Below, piece after piece: positions 15,564 to 23,752 of a stretch of DNA of 64,000 bases. The notes below the pieces were generated by a model, which made no database searches, was not told where the DNA came from, and saw nothing but the letters and a program-made list of their open reading frames with translations. Source of the stretch: Alphaproteobacteria bacterium (GTDB lineage Bacteria; Pseudomonadota; Alphaproteobacteria; Micropepsales; Micropepsaceae); contig JAGWMG010000004.1 of the NCBI GenBank assembly GCA_028871795.1, positions 124,001 through 188,000 on the forward strand, in the 5' to 3' direction. The stretch's first letter is position 1. Each line of letters opens with the position of its first letter. Both the position numbers and the translations under genes were made by a program.

Positions 15564-17405
15564 TCAGAACTTGAACTGATGCGGGCCCATAAGCCCCGTG
15601 CGCTGACGGTCGACCAGCGTGCTCACGCCTTGGCCGTTGACGTAGAGCCGCAAGCCCACGAACACGGTATCGACATGATAGCTGCCGGAATAATCGCTGC
15701 GCGTATAGCCCGCGAAGAGCGAGACGGGCGTCGTCTCTGAGAACAGATATTCGCCGCCGACGGTGTAATCGACTTCGTCGGAGCCGCCGAAGCTCGTCCA
15801 GCGCGTATAGTCGATGCCGCCGTTGAACGCGAAATCGGGCGTGGCGTACCATTTGCCAGAACCGCCGAGATAGAAGCCGTCGGACGTGCCGCTACCCGAG
15901 AATCCCCCGCCCTTGACGAAGGCGGTGACGCTGTCGCAGGCGAACCATTCGGCGAAGCCGCCATAGTTCCATGTGTGCGACGAGAAACCGCTCGACGAAC
16001 TTGATTGGAAGCCGAACGCAGGGCCGAAGCGCCATTGTGGCGCGAACCAGATGAGCGATCCGCCGGTATTCCAAAGGTCGGTATTAAAGCCCGTGCTCGT
16101 CGCATGATGATAGGCGGCCGTGAGTTCGAGCGCTGGCGCGGCAATGCCACCGCCTTGCGCAGGCAACGGATTTGCGCCTGTTATGTTGTCGTCCAGTCTT
16201 AGCGGATTGGTCCCGCCGGTATCGCCGGAGAACGGATTGGTCAAAATGCCGGTGGAAAAGCCATACTGGTTCTCGTTTGCTCCCGCGCTCGGGCTGAAGT
16301 TCGCATAATCGACCGTGAGGAGCGCCGCGCGGAAATTGACGCTGCCGACCTGGAACGCCGGCGGTGGATTGATATGCAGCCCCGAATAGGTTGGCGTGCG
16401 CACTGGAGGTGGGGGCGGCAGCACCGGAGGCTGCGGTGGCGGCGGCGGAGGTGGCGGAGGTGGTGTGACCGGAGGCGGCACACATCGCTCGGCGGCCTTC
16501 TTGGCGGCGTCGGCGTCCGACCGGGCTTGGCGTGCGGCGCGCAGGGCCGCATTCTTCGCATCGATTACGGCGCCCTGATCTGCCTGGATATGGCGGGCGG
16601 CGTTATAGGCGTCTTGCGTGGAGCGGTCTGCATCATCGTAGCTGTTGATGGCTTCCTGGCGAATCTGGTTGACCGTTGAGGCAGCGGAATTGGCGCTCTG
16701 GGCGGATGCCACGGCATCCTGAAAATAGCTGTAGTTGGCGTCGTTGATGCGTACATTGCCATCGCCGGTACTCTTGCCGACATCGGACATGGTCGGGCCC
16801 TTGCCAAAGGCGCCCGCCACGGCATCGGAGGCAGCCTTTGCCGCCGTGTCCGCTGCTGCATAGGCGTCCACGGCGCCCTGAGCGGCTGCGTGGGCACGAT
16901 GCGCTGCGTTGAGAGCATCGGCCTTGGCTTTGTCGGCAATTGCGGCATCTGTTTTCGTGGATTGCAGATTTGCGTTGATGGCATCGGCACTTTTTTCTGC
17001 AGCCGCAGCCGCGCGCTCGGCCGCAGCCGCGGCGGCCTTCGCTTCGGCACATTGACCGGCGCGGGCCGCGGCCTCCGCCTCGGCGCGCGCTTTGGCCGCT
17101 GCGGCTGCATCTGATTGCGCCTCCGAAAGGGTTTGTGTTGCTTTCGCCTTAGCCTGATCTGCGTCGTTGGATGCTTGTAAGGCCCGGGTCATGGCGGCTT
17201 TGGCATCGCTGGCGGCGGCCTGGGTGTTCTGCAAGGCGGTGCTGGCTGCAGGAATCTGCGCCGAAGCCTGGTCGGCATAGGCCTTGACCGTTCTGGCGAC
17301 AGCGGCAGCGGCACTGACGTCGTCAGCTGCGGCCGGCGTTGCCGAGGAGATCAGTCCAAGCAATAGCCATGCTACGGCAGAGCGCACCAAGAACAATTTG
17401 CGCAT
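15564..17405 (-). CDS. Outer-membrane protein: signal peptide, Ala-rich coiled coil, Pro linker, beta barrel
   Basis: Protein of 613 residues. Residues 1-27 form a Sec signal peptide ending ATPAAA. Residues about 30-305 are extremely rich in Ala, Asp, Lys and Gln and should form a long coiled coil. Residues 309-335 are a polyproline linker. Residues about 345-613 have alternating hydrophobic/aromatic strands ending in Phe (HQFKF), as expected of a beta barrel inserted by the BAM machine. A periplasmic spacer or cell-wall tether joined to a barrel is inferred; no named family was recognised. The ATG at 17405 with its signal peptide was chosen over an upstream extension to 17582; eight Gs precede it. 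Confidence 0.8.
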   Translation of the reverse strand: MRKLFLVRSAVAWLLLGLISSATPAAADDVSAAAAVARTVKAYADQASAQIPAASTALQNTQAAASDAKAAMTRALQASNDADQAKAKATQTLSEAQSDAAAAAKARAEAEAAARAGQCAEAKAAAAAAERAAAAAEKSADAINANLQSTKTDAAIADKAKADALNAAHRAHAAAQGAVDAYAAADTAAKAASDAVAGAFGKGPTMSDVGKSTGDGNVRINDANYSYFQDAVASAQSANSAASTVNQIRQEAINSYDDADRSTQDAYNAARHIQADQGAVIDAKNAALRAARQARSDADAAKKAAERCVPPPVTPPPPPPPPPPQPPVLPPPPPVRTPTYSGLHINPPPAFQVGSVNFRAALLTVDYANFSPSAGANENQYGFSTGILTNPFSGDTGGTNPLRLDDNITGANPLPAQGGGIAAPALELTAAYHHATSTGFNTDLWNTGGSLIWFAPQWRFGPAFGFQSSSSSGFSSHTWNYGGFAEWFACDSVTAFVKGGGFSGSGTSDGFYLGGSGKWYATPDFAFNGGIDYTRWTSFGGSDEVDYTVGGEYLFSETTPVSLFAGYTRSDYSGSYHVDTVFVGLRLYVNGQGVSTLVDRQRTGLMGPHQFKF

Positions 17406-17986
17406 AATACTTTCCCCCCCCAATGAAGCCAATCTTCCCTGGTTCGACCACTTGCCTTCCATTCGGAAAGTTAACACCATAATCCTGTTTGGGGAAGGCA
17501 GGAGCCATGGTAGCTCAGAGTCTTGTTCTGAAATTGGAATACACGACGATGTTCCGTATCTTTCTGGATCACGCTCAGGCACCAGCCGAACGGCGTGACC
17601 CTACTCGATGACTTTACACGACGGGTGTTGGAAGGGGGACTCGGACGCTCCTTGCGGAAACGCCCAGATGCTCTCATGCATGACGAATTCGCACGTATGG
17701 CTGTCCGGAATACGAAACAACCACTCCATCTTCAAGTGAACCGGTCCCGAGACGTTGTTGAAGAACAGCGTGTTGTTTTCGATCAGGAACAGGTCGGTTC
17801 CGATCTTCATGGCCGTTGCCGTCCCCCTGCGGCCGCTATGAGCAGCGCGCGCCTGACTGTTAGCCCGTTGAGAATCTTCTTCATTGCATTAAGCCCCGTC
17901 GCAGTTCGCAGATCACCATTATTCTTTATTATTCGAGCGCCAAGGCCGATCTTAAAGGGGTTACCCTCTCTGTACATGATGAGCTA
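17406..17986. other. AT-richer intergenic stretch with only doubtful small ORFs
   Basis: This 581-base region separates the outer-membrane protein from the Sel1 gene and is clearly less GC-rich than the flanks. Apart from the small frame at 17601-17810 described separately, a 25-codon frame at 17807-17884 (minus, starting MKKILNGLTVRRALLIAAAG) precedes it and overlaps its start by ATGA. Neither has a recognised domain. The run of Gs just upstream of 17405 on the minus strand is the leader of the outer-membrane gene. No promoter was confidently identified. Confidence 0.5.
17601..17810 (-). CDS. Doubtful small hypothetical protein
   Basis: A 69-codon frame beginning MKIGTDLFLIENNTLFFNN and ending SCKVIE. 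The family is not recognised and no signal peptide or helix is evident. In its favour: a non-random-looking sequence, and a 25-codon frame whose stop overlaps its ATG (ATGA), which could couple translation. Against: only a distant GGGGGA (11 bases) upstream of the ATG, and a location in an atypical AT-rich stretch near mobile-element remains. It could be a fragment of a decayed gene. Confidence 0.25.
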   Translation of the reverse strand: MKIGTDLFLIENNTLFFNNVSGPVHLKMEWLFRIPDSHTCEFVMHESIWAFPQGASESPFQHPSCKVIE

Positions 17987-18811
17987 TCAATCGCAATTAT
18001 TGTAATTTGAAGCCTGACATTTTGCAGCGAGTGCTTGCGCTTCTGCGATTTGAGCGGGTGTCATTTTTGCTGCTACTTGGTTACGAGCATCTGAATACTT
18101 TTTGTTGTCGTAACCAGTAGTGTGTGAAGCAGCAAGATTCATCCACATATGCGCTTTGACATAGTCCTGCGGTACACCTTCACCGTACAAGTAATTGTAA
18201 CCGAGATTAAGTTGCGCGTCTGCGTCACCTTGATGTGCTGCTAAGCGGAACCACTTCGCTGCTTCAGCGTAGCTCTGCGGTAAAATTTTACCTTCCAAGT
18301 ACAGCACACCAAGATTGTACTGGGCGGATGCGTATCCCTGTTGCGCTGATAATTGATACCACTTGAGCGCTTCATCGTAGTTTTGCGGTACACCTTCACC
18401 GTTGAAGTACAGCACTCCGAGTTTGTCCTGCGCAATCGCATTTCCGTGTTTTGCGGACAAACGGTACCACTTCTCCGCCTCGGTAAAATTTTGTGTAACC
18501 CCTAGTCCTTTGTCGTAAATCATACCGAGATCGCGCTGTGCAGTTGCATTGCCTTGTTCCGCTGCTAAACGGTACCACTTTGCTGCTTCAGTATAGTTTT
18601 GCGTAACTCCTATTCCTCCCAAATACATCGCACCGAGATTGTACTGCGCAATTGCGTTTCCTTGTTGTGCGAGAGGCGTAAAAAGCGTCAGAGCAGTCGC
18701 ATAGTCGCCGCGCTTGAAAGCGGCCACCGCATCATCAAAAGGCGCGGCATTCGCAATCGATGTTATGAAAACCGACAGCAGCAGCACAGCAGCAGTAAGT
18801 GCATTTTTCAT
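17987..18811 (-). CDS. Exported Sel1-repeat (TPR-like) protein
   Basis: Protein of 274 residues with a signal peptide (MKNALTAAVLLLSVFITSIANA). Five consecutive 36-residue Sel1 repeats follow, each built as AxAQxxLGxxYxxGxGVxQNYxEAxKWYxLAAxQGN. Such arrays form solenoids that scaffold proteins, often in the envelope or in host interaction; the partner is unknown. The coding DNA is visibly less GC-rich than its neighbours and the 108-base repeats are similar at the nucleotide level, so recent duplication or horizontal origin is plausible. The ATG at 18811 begins the signal peptide; the extension to 18838 is not needed. A transposase remnant lies just upstream, divergent. Confidence 0.85.
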   Translation of the reverse strand: MKNALTAAVLLLSVFITSIANAAPFDDAVAAFKRGDYATALTLFTPLAQQGNAIAQYNLGAMYLGGIGVTQNYTEAAKWYRLAAEQGNATAQRDLGMIYDKGLGVTQNFTEAEKWYRLSAKHGNAIAQDKLGVLYFNGEGVPQNYDEALKWYQLSAQQGYASAQYNLGVLYLEGKILPQSYAEAAKWFRLAAHQGDADAQLNLGYNYLYGEGVPQDYVKAHMWMNLAASHTTGYDNKKYSDARNQVAAKMTPAQIAEAQALAAKCQASNYNNCD

Positions 18812-18898
18812 TGATCCGACATTCCCCAGATGAACCAAGTTCGCTCGGACTATAACCGAATTCCGAGACGCTCGAAAGTCTCGGCGGCCGATTTGTCA

Positions 18899-18943
18899 GT
18901 AGCAGACGAGTTGTCCGGATTAGGTAGCACACGAGTTGACCGG
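18899..18943 (+). repeat. Two direct 20-bp repeats at the left end of the transposase remnant
   Basis: GTAGCAGACGAGTTGTCCGG at 18899-18918 recurs at 18924-18943 with two mismatches, a period of 25 bases. They lie 29 bases upstream of the transposase start, the position expected for the left end of an insertion sequence, and are probably transposase-binding repeats. No matching right end was found in the window, consistent with truncation of the element. Confidence 0.6.
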
Positions 18944-18971
18944 TTTTCTGGCCCGCGAGAGAGGCGGGACG

Positions 18972-19632
18972 ATGAACCGGACGACATGGCTACAGGATCG
19001 CAGGATGGCGAAGTTCGCAGGCGTGCTAAGCCGCTGGCAAAGCAAGCAGCTTTCGGCGGCGGAAGCGGGGGAGATTTTGGGAATGTCGGAGCGGACGTTC
19101 CGCCGGTTTCGGCAACGCTACGACGACGAAGGCGAGGCTGGCCTGGCGGACAAACGCGTCGGTAAGGCTTCGCCCAGGCGCGTGCCCGTGGATCGGATCG
19201 AGTGGATGTTGGAGCTTTATCGCAGCCAATATCGGGGCTGGAACGTGAAGCATTTTCACGAGCATCTGGTGAAGCGTTTCGGCTTCGACTGGGGCTATAG
19301 CTGGACGAAGCTGCAGCTTCAGGCATCGGGGTTGATCGAGCGGGCGCCCCATCGTGGCGCACACCGCCGCAAGCGGGCGCGCAAACCCTGTGAGGGCATG
19401 ATGCTACACCAGGACGGCAGCCGCCATGCCTGGCTCGCGGACGAAGCGCCGTTCGACCTGATTGTCACGTTGGACGACGCGACGAGCAAAATTTATTCGG
19501 CGTTTCTCATTGAAGAGGAAGGTACGGTATCGACGTTTCGGGCCTTGCTGGAGGTGTTCACGACTCAAGGATTGCCTTGCAGCCTCTATACCGATCGCGG
19601 CAGCCATTATTTCTTCACGCCGAAGGCGGGTT
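18972..19632 (+). pseudogene. Truncated ISNCY/IS481-like DDE transposase
   Basis: From the ATG at 18972 about 220 codons match an insertion-sequence transposase: an N-terminal helix-turn-helix (KQLSAAEAGEILGMSERTFRRF), a basic linker, then the start of the RNase-H-like core (DGSRHAWL, LIVTLDDATSKIY and YTDRGSHYFFTPKAG) with the first two catalytic Asp residues. The third acidic residue and the whole C-terminus are missing. Similarity stops at about 19632, where the reading runs into a hairpin near xthA and continues as meaningless codons to 20057. The element cannot be active without a helper. The upstream direct repeats mark its left end. Confidence 0.85.
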
Positions 19633-19680
19633 CGCCGCGGGCCGAAAGATCGGCCGCTCGCGAAACCCGCCTTCGGTTTT
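19620..19680 (+). terminator. Terminator-like hairpin at the transposase/xthA junction
   Basis: Long arms CCGAAGGCGGGTTCGC (19620-19635) and GCGAAACCCGCCTTCGG (19660-19676) pair with one bulged base, enclosing a second perfect hairpin GGCCGA-AAGA-TCGGCC (19640-19655). TTTT follows at 19677-19680, so it looks Rho-independent for plus-strand transcription. It lies 56 bases beyond the xthA stop on the other strand, where it is preceded by the complementary A-run, so it was probably a bidirectional terminator of xthA. Its left arm is also the last part of the transposase coding sequence. Confidence 0.7.
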
Positions 19681-19731
19681 GGGGCCCCGGTTCATGCCGT
19701 CCGGGCGGATCGCGGCGAAGGATGCGGCAGG

Positions 19732-20514
19732 TCATACGGACACTTCGCACCACACCGGCACGTGGTCGGAGGGTTTGTCGCGGCCGCGCACCCGCTTGTC
19801 GATGGCGCACGCCGTCAGCCGGTCCAACGCCTGCGGCGACAGCAGGATGTGGTCGATGCGGATGCCGTGGTCCTTCTGCCAGGCGCCCGCCTGATAGTCC
19901 CAGAAGGTGTACTGGTAAGGCTGCGCGTTGCAGGCGCGGAACGCATCCTGATAGCCGAGGTTTTCGACGCGCCGCAGCGCCGCGCGCGATTCCGGCTGGA
20001 ACAGCGCGTCCTGGGCCCAGGCGACGGGATCGTGGCAATCCTCGGGCGTCGGGATGACGTTGTAGTCGCCCATCAGCGCCGCCGGTTCCTCGAACGCCAG
20101 CAGCGCCGCCGCGCGCCGGCGCAGGCGCTCCAGCCACGCGAGTTTGTACGCGAACTTCTCCGTGCCGACGGGGTTGCCGTTCGGCGCATAGACGGACGCC
20201 ACCCGCAGCACGCTCTTGTCGCCGGGCACCAGCGCCTCGAGGTAGCGGGCGTGCTCGTCGGCTTCGCCGCCGGGCAGGCGGGGCGTGACGTCCTCCAGCG
20301 GACGCTTCGACAGGATCGCCACGCCGTTGTAGGTCTTTTGTCCGTGTACGGCGCAATTATAACCTAGCTCCTCGAAGGCGGCGGCCGGGAAGGTGTCGTC
20401 CGTGCATTTGATCTCCTGCAGGCAGACGACGTCGGGCACGGCTTCCTTCAGCCAGGCCGTGGCGGCTTCGAGGCGCGCCTTCACCGAGTTCACGTTCCAG
20501 GTGGCGATCTTCAT
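19732..20514 (-). CDS. xthA: Exodeoxyribonuclease III
   Basis: Repair enzyme of 260 residues that cleaves DNA at abasic sites and degrades 3' ends. Motifs of the endonuclease/exonuclease/phosphatase fold are complete: ATWNVNSVKAR (Asn ligand), CLQEIKCTD (metal Glu), YAPNG, GDYNVIPT (Asp/Asn), and the C-terminal GIRIDHILLS and SDHVPVW (catalytic His). Length is normal. It is a single gene between the transposase remnant and an unknown membrane-anchored protein, and its downstream terminator was the site where the insertion sequence fragment ends. Confidence 0.96.
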   Translation of the reverse strand: MKIATWNVNSVKARLEAATAWLKEAVPDVVCLQEIKCTDDTFPAAAFEELGYNCAVHGQKTYNGVAILSKRPLEDVTPRLPGGEADEHARYLEALVPGDKSVLRVASVYAPNGNPVGTEKFAYKLAWLERLRRRAAALLAFEEPAALMGDYNVIPTPEDCHDPVAWAQDALFQPESRAALRRVENLGYQDAFRACNAQPYQYTFWDYQAGAWQKDHGIRIDHILLSPQALDRLTACAIDKRVRGRDKPSDHVPVWCEVSV

Positions 20515-20559
20515 GGCGGGTCCGTGTTTTTCGGAGTCATTCTAGACGGAGTCGCGGGG

Positions 20560-21126
20560 TTATTTGGAATAATGCGGCATCTTGTCGGGGTCGTAGCCGT
20601 TCTGAAGCACGTCGGCGATACAGAACAGAGTCTCGAAGGGATTGCCCGTCGGCGACGCGCAGGGCAGCAAGAGCGGCGTCTGCTTGATCAGCAGCTCCCG
20701 TTCCCAACGCTTTCCGTTCTTGTAGTCGGGCGTCAGTCCTACCGCTCCCGGATTGGCGGCGACGGCGAAGCCGATGCGGCGGCAGGCGGCGCGAACCTCG
20801 TTGGACTCCATCTCCAGCTTCTCCGGCGCGCAGGACGACAAGGCGAGGTTCAGCCCCTCGAGTGCGGGCGCTTCGACCGGCGGCAAGGGGTGTTCGAAGT
20901 GATAGAAGGTGCGGGAAACGCCGGCCGGTCCAGGCGTGGCCCGGCGCGCGGCGCGCGGCGGGAGCTTCGGTTCCGGCGTCAGCGGAATGATCGTTTCGCG
21001 CTCCCGGTCCGTGCGCGGGAAGAATTTCGGAATGGCGTTCAAGAAGACGGCAACGATCGCGATTTGACAAAGGACGGCTGCCAACGCCGCGGGAAGCCGG
21101 TCGCGCAAACTCCTGACGGTCGGCAT
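20560..21126 (-). CDS. Hypothetical membrane-anchored protein
   Basis: Protein of 188 residues, family not recognised. One hydrophobic helix near the N-terminus (AALAAVLCQIAIVAVFLNAI) is followed by a Pro/Arg-rich segment (LTPEPKLPPRAARRATPGP) and a C-terminal domain with four cysteines, consistent with an inner-membrane anchor and a periplasmic domain with possible disulfides. GAGG stands seven bases before the ATG at 21126; a GTG at 21129 is an alternative. It is upstream of xthA on the same strand with 45 bases between. Confidence 0.7.
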   Translation of the reverse strand: MPTVRSLRDRLPAALAAVLCQIAIVAVFLNAIPKFFPRTDRERETIIPLTPEPKLPPRAARRATPGPAGVSRTFYHFEHPLPPVEAPALEGLNLALSSCAPEKLEMESNEVRAACRRIGFAVAANPGAVGLTPDYKNGKRWERELLIKQTPLLLPCASPTGNPFETLFCIADVLQNGYDPDKMPHYSK

Positions 21127-21174
21127 CACGCGGCCTCGAAGCGACGCCGTAGCCTAGCAACTCACGCAGAAGTG

Positions 21175-21200
21175 GGACAGCACGCGAAGCTCGTGCTGCC
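21175..21200. terminator. Hairpin downstream of erpA
   Basis: Arms GGACAGCACG (21175-21184) and CGTGCTGCC (21192-21200) form a stem of about nine pairs with a short loop. It lies between the erpA stop at 21230 and the next minus-strand start at 21126, so it could end erpA transcription. No T-run follows on the minus strand, which lowers confidence. Confidence 0.45.
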
Positions 21201-21229
21201 TTAAGGTTATTTCATGGGGCGAGGCGACG

Positions 21230-21571
21230 CTACACCGAAAAGCTCGTGCCGCAGCCGCAGGACGATGTGGCGTTCGGATTGTTGACCTTGAACGAGGCGC
21301 CGATCAGATCGTCGGCAAAATCGATCTCAGCGCCCTTGAGGAATTCCAGCGAGGTGGAATCGATCAACACGGTCACGCCGCCTTCCTCGACGACCAGGTC
21401 GTCGCAGGCCGCGGCATCGTCCAGCGCGAAATTGTACTGGAAGCCCGAGCAGCCGCCCCCGGTCACCGCCAGGCGCAGCATCATCGGCTTGCCTTCGGCG
21501 GCGATAATCTGCGCGATCCGCTTGGCGGCGCGCGGAGAAACCGTGACGGGTAGGGCTGTTTGCGTGCTCAT
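21230..21571 (-). CDS. erpA: Iron-sulfur cluster insertion protein, A-type carrier (ErpA/IscA family)
   Basis: Protein of 113 residues. VTVSPRAAKRIAQII, LRLAVTGGGCSGFQYNF and the C-terminal SSCGCGTSFSV carry the three cysteines that bind and transfer [Fe-S] clusters in A-type carriers. The conserved LIDSTSLEFLKGAEIDF segment is also present. ErpA is the likelier subtype for a stand-alone alphaproteobacterial gene, but IscA or SufA cannot be excluded by eye. AAGGA is five bases before the ATG at 21571; an ATG at 21577 would overlap the ribosome site. It is divergent from dgt, and the shared 71 bases must hold both promoters. Confidence 0.9.
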   Translation of the reverse strand: MSTQTALPVTVSPRAAKRIAQIIAAEGKPMMLRLAVTGGGCSGFQYNFALDDAAACDDLVVEEGGVTVLIDSTSLEFLKGAEIDFADDLIGASFKVNNPNATSSCGCGTSFSV

Positions 21572-21642
21572 GGACATCCTTTGCGTGCCATAATCATAGC
21601 GAGTCCTATGGTGGTATGCGAATGGCAAGCGCAAAGGCCGCA

Positions 21643-22848
21643 ATGACAGAGAAACCGCCCGCCGGGCGGCTCTTGGGCCATATCTATGCGCCCCCCACCG
21701 AGCGCGCGCCGTTCGCGACCATGCCCGCCGCGAGCCGCGGGCGTCTTTACCGGGAACCCGAAAGCGCCACGCGCACCTGCTATCAGCGCGACCGCGACCG
21801 CATCCTGCATTCCACGGCCTTCCGCAGGCTAAAGCACAAGACCCAGGTCTTCGTGCAGCACGAAGGCGACTATTACCGCACGCGGATGACGCACTCCCTG
21901 GAGGTGGCGCAAATCGCGCGCTCGGTCGCGCGCGTGCTGGCGCTGGACGAGGACCTCGCCGAGGCGGTGTCGCTGGCGCACGATATGGGCCACACGCCGT
22001 TCGGGCACGCGGGCGAAGAGGCTCTGGCGGCGGCTACGAGTTCCATCGGCGGCTTCGATCATAACGCGCACGCGCTGCGGCTGGTGACCAAGCTGGAGCA
22101 TCGCTACGCCGCTTTCGACGGGTTGAACCTGACCTGGGAAACGCTGGAGGGGCTGGTAAAACACAACGGCCCGATCCCGCCGCCCGTGCCGACGCCGATC
22201 GCCGGCTTCGACGCCCGCTGGCCGCTCGAACTCTCGACCTGGCCCGGGCTGGAGGCGCAGATCGCCGCGCTGGCCGACGACATCGCCTATCTCACCCACG
22301 ACATCGACGACGGTCTGCGCGCCGGCCTGTTCTCCATCGCCGATCTGGCGGAGGCGCCGCTGGCCGGTCCCACCGTGCAAGCGATCAACGCGCGCTACGG
22401 CACGCTCGAGACGAGCCGCTTCATCGGCGAACTCGTCCGTACACTGATCGGGGCCATGGCCGACGATCTGCTGGCCGCGACGGGCGGGAGCCTGTCCCGG
22501 TCGCGGCCAGCCTGTGCCGCCGAAGTGCGGGCGGCGCGTCAGCCGACAGCGGGATTCTCGCCGAAAATGGCCGCCGAGGTTGCCGCGCTCAGGCAATTCC
22601 TGTTCGCGCGGATGTATCGTCATGCGCGTGTCATGTCCTCCATGGACAAGGCAAAGACCGTTGTGGAAGAGTTGTTCCGGGCCTTGTCGCGCGACCCGTC
22701 GCTGCTGCCCACAGATTGGGCGGCGGGCTGCGGCCAGCCGGGCGACACCGCTACGGCTGGTATCGTGCGCGATTACATCGCCGGCATGACGGACCGCTTT
22801 GCGCTACAGGAATATCGTCGCATATTCCACAAGGAGATTGCCCTTTAA
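21643..22848 (+). CDS. dgt: Deoxyguanosinetriphosphate triphosphohydrolase-like protein
   Basis: HD-domain phosphohydrolase of 401 residues that removes triphosphate from dNTPs. Family landmarks are CYQRDRDRILHSTAFRRLKHKTQVF, the metal-binding HSLEVAQIAR and SLAHDMGHTPFGHAGEEAL (His-Asp pair), and ADDIAYLTHDIDDGLRAG. It belongs to the shorter type-2 Dgt group of alphaproteobacteria. The ATG at 21643 has AAAGG six bases upstream; ATGs at 21616 and 21622 give a longer N-terminus and cannot be excluded. It is divergent from erpA. Confidence 0.92.
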   Translation: MTEKPPAGRLLGHIYAPPTERAPFATMPAASRGRLYREPESATRTCYQRDRDRILHSTAFRRLKHKTQVFVQHEGDYYRTRMTHSLEVAQIARSVARVLALDEDLAEAVSLAHDMGHTPFGHAGEEALAAATSSIGGFDHNAHALRLVTKLEHRYAAFDGLNLTWETLEGLVKHNGPIPPPVPTPIAGFDARWPLELSTWPGLEAQIAALADDIAYLTHDIDDGLRAGLFSIADLAEAPLAGPTVQAINARYGTLETSRFIGELVRTLIGAMADDLLAATGGSLSRSRPACAAEVRAARQPTAGFSPKMAAEVAALRQFLFARMYRHARVMSSMDKAKTVVEELFRALSRDPSLLPTDWAAGCGQPGDTATAGIVRDYIAGMTDRFALQEYRRIFHKEIAL

Positions 22849-22929
22849 TAGCTAATACCCGCCGTGATTCGGCCGGGAGCCGGTGCTAGGTTGAGGCCTT
22901 GAGATTCGAAACAGGCTGGAGTGAGGCGC

Positions 22930-23727
22930 ATGGCCAACTACGAACGCGGATCGGTCGAGCCGGACGACGTGCGCGTCTTTGACGGCGGCCACGATGACGA
23001 AGACGAGGGTGGTTCGCATCTTCCGGTGGTGATCGTCATTTCGCTGCTGGTGCTGGCGGCCTTCGGCGGCGTGGTCTGGCTTGCCTACAACAACGGCGTC
23101 GCGCGCGGCCGTGCCGATGTTCCTTCTGCCACAGCAGCGCGGAATGCTGCCGGCGAGCAGCAGGCGGTGGCGCCGGGCAGCGGCGCGATTCCCACCAAGC
23201 AGATCAAGATTTATCAACAGCCGGCGAGTGCTGATGAGAACGTCGAGCCGGTGATCGCCACGCCCGCGCCGACCCGGATGGCCGCTACCGCTCCGCCGGC
23301 CCAGTTAGTCAAGCCCCCGCCCGCGTTGCGCTCGCAGCCGATGGACACCAAACCGGCGCCCGCGGTCCAGGCTCCGCCTGCGCACGCAGTCTCCGTCGCT
23401 GCGCCGAAATCTTCCGCAGTGGCGCAAGCGGCACTGGCGCCGCCTGCCGCGGTGATCGCAGTGGCGCCAAAGGTCGTAACGGGCGCTTTCGTGCTGCAAA
23501 TCGGCGCCTACAAGTCGCAAAGCGACGCCGACGACGCCTGGAAGACCTACCAAGCCAAACATGCGGCGCTGCTTTCCGGCTTCGGGGAGAGCGTCCAGAA
23601 AGCCGATCTCGGCGACAAGGGCACATGGTACCGCCTGCGCGTGGGGTCGTTCGCCGACAAAAGCGCCGCCGCCGGATTGTGCGACCGGCTGAAAGCGGAA
23701 GGCGGCGCGTGCTTCCTGGCGAAGTAA
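22930..23727 (+). CDS. SPOR-domain inner-membrane protein
   Basis: Protein of 265 residues: an acidic cytoplasmic N-terminus, one membrane helix (LPVVIVISLLVLAAFGGVVWL), a long Pro/Ala-rich periplasmic linker, and a C-terminal SPOR domain of about 80 residues (GAFVLQIGAYKSQSDADDAW, WYRLRVGSFADKSAAAGLCDRL). SPOR domains bind glycan strands stripped of peptides and bring proteins to the division septum. The ATG at 22930 follows GTGAGG. It is first in the row SPOR-nagZ-scpA-scpB, an arrangement common in alphaproteobacteria that joins cell-wall and chromosome functions. Confidence 0.92.
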   Translation: MANYERGSVEPDDVRVFDGGHDDEDEGGSHLPVVIVISLLVLAAFGGVVWLAYNNGVARGRADVPSATAARNAAGEQQAVAPGSGAIPTKQIKIYQQPASADENVEPVIATPAPTRMAATAPPAQLVKPPPALRSQPMDTKPAPAVQAPPAHAVSVAAPKSSAVAQAALAPPAAVIAVAPKVVTGAFVLQIGAYKSQSDADDAWKTYQAKHAALLSGFGESVQKADLGDKGTWYRLRVGSFADKSAAAGLCDRLKAEGGACFLAK

Positions 23728-23752
23728 GCGCCCAGAACGGATAGCAGGGGTC

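Noticed and set aside
16430-16470. Simple repeat of GGC/GGT triplets
   Set aside because: It is the polyproline-encoding part of the outer-membrane protein gene and not an independent repeat or CRISPR.
17987-18811. Regular 108-bp periodicity resembling an array
   Set aside because: It encodes Sel1 repeats in frame; there are no constant repeats with variable spacers, so it is not a CRISPR.
19633-20057. Continuation of the transposase frame beyond 19632
   Set aside because: It runs antisense through xthA with no transposase similarity; the open frame is a GC-rich artefact.
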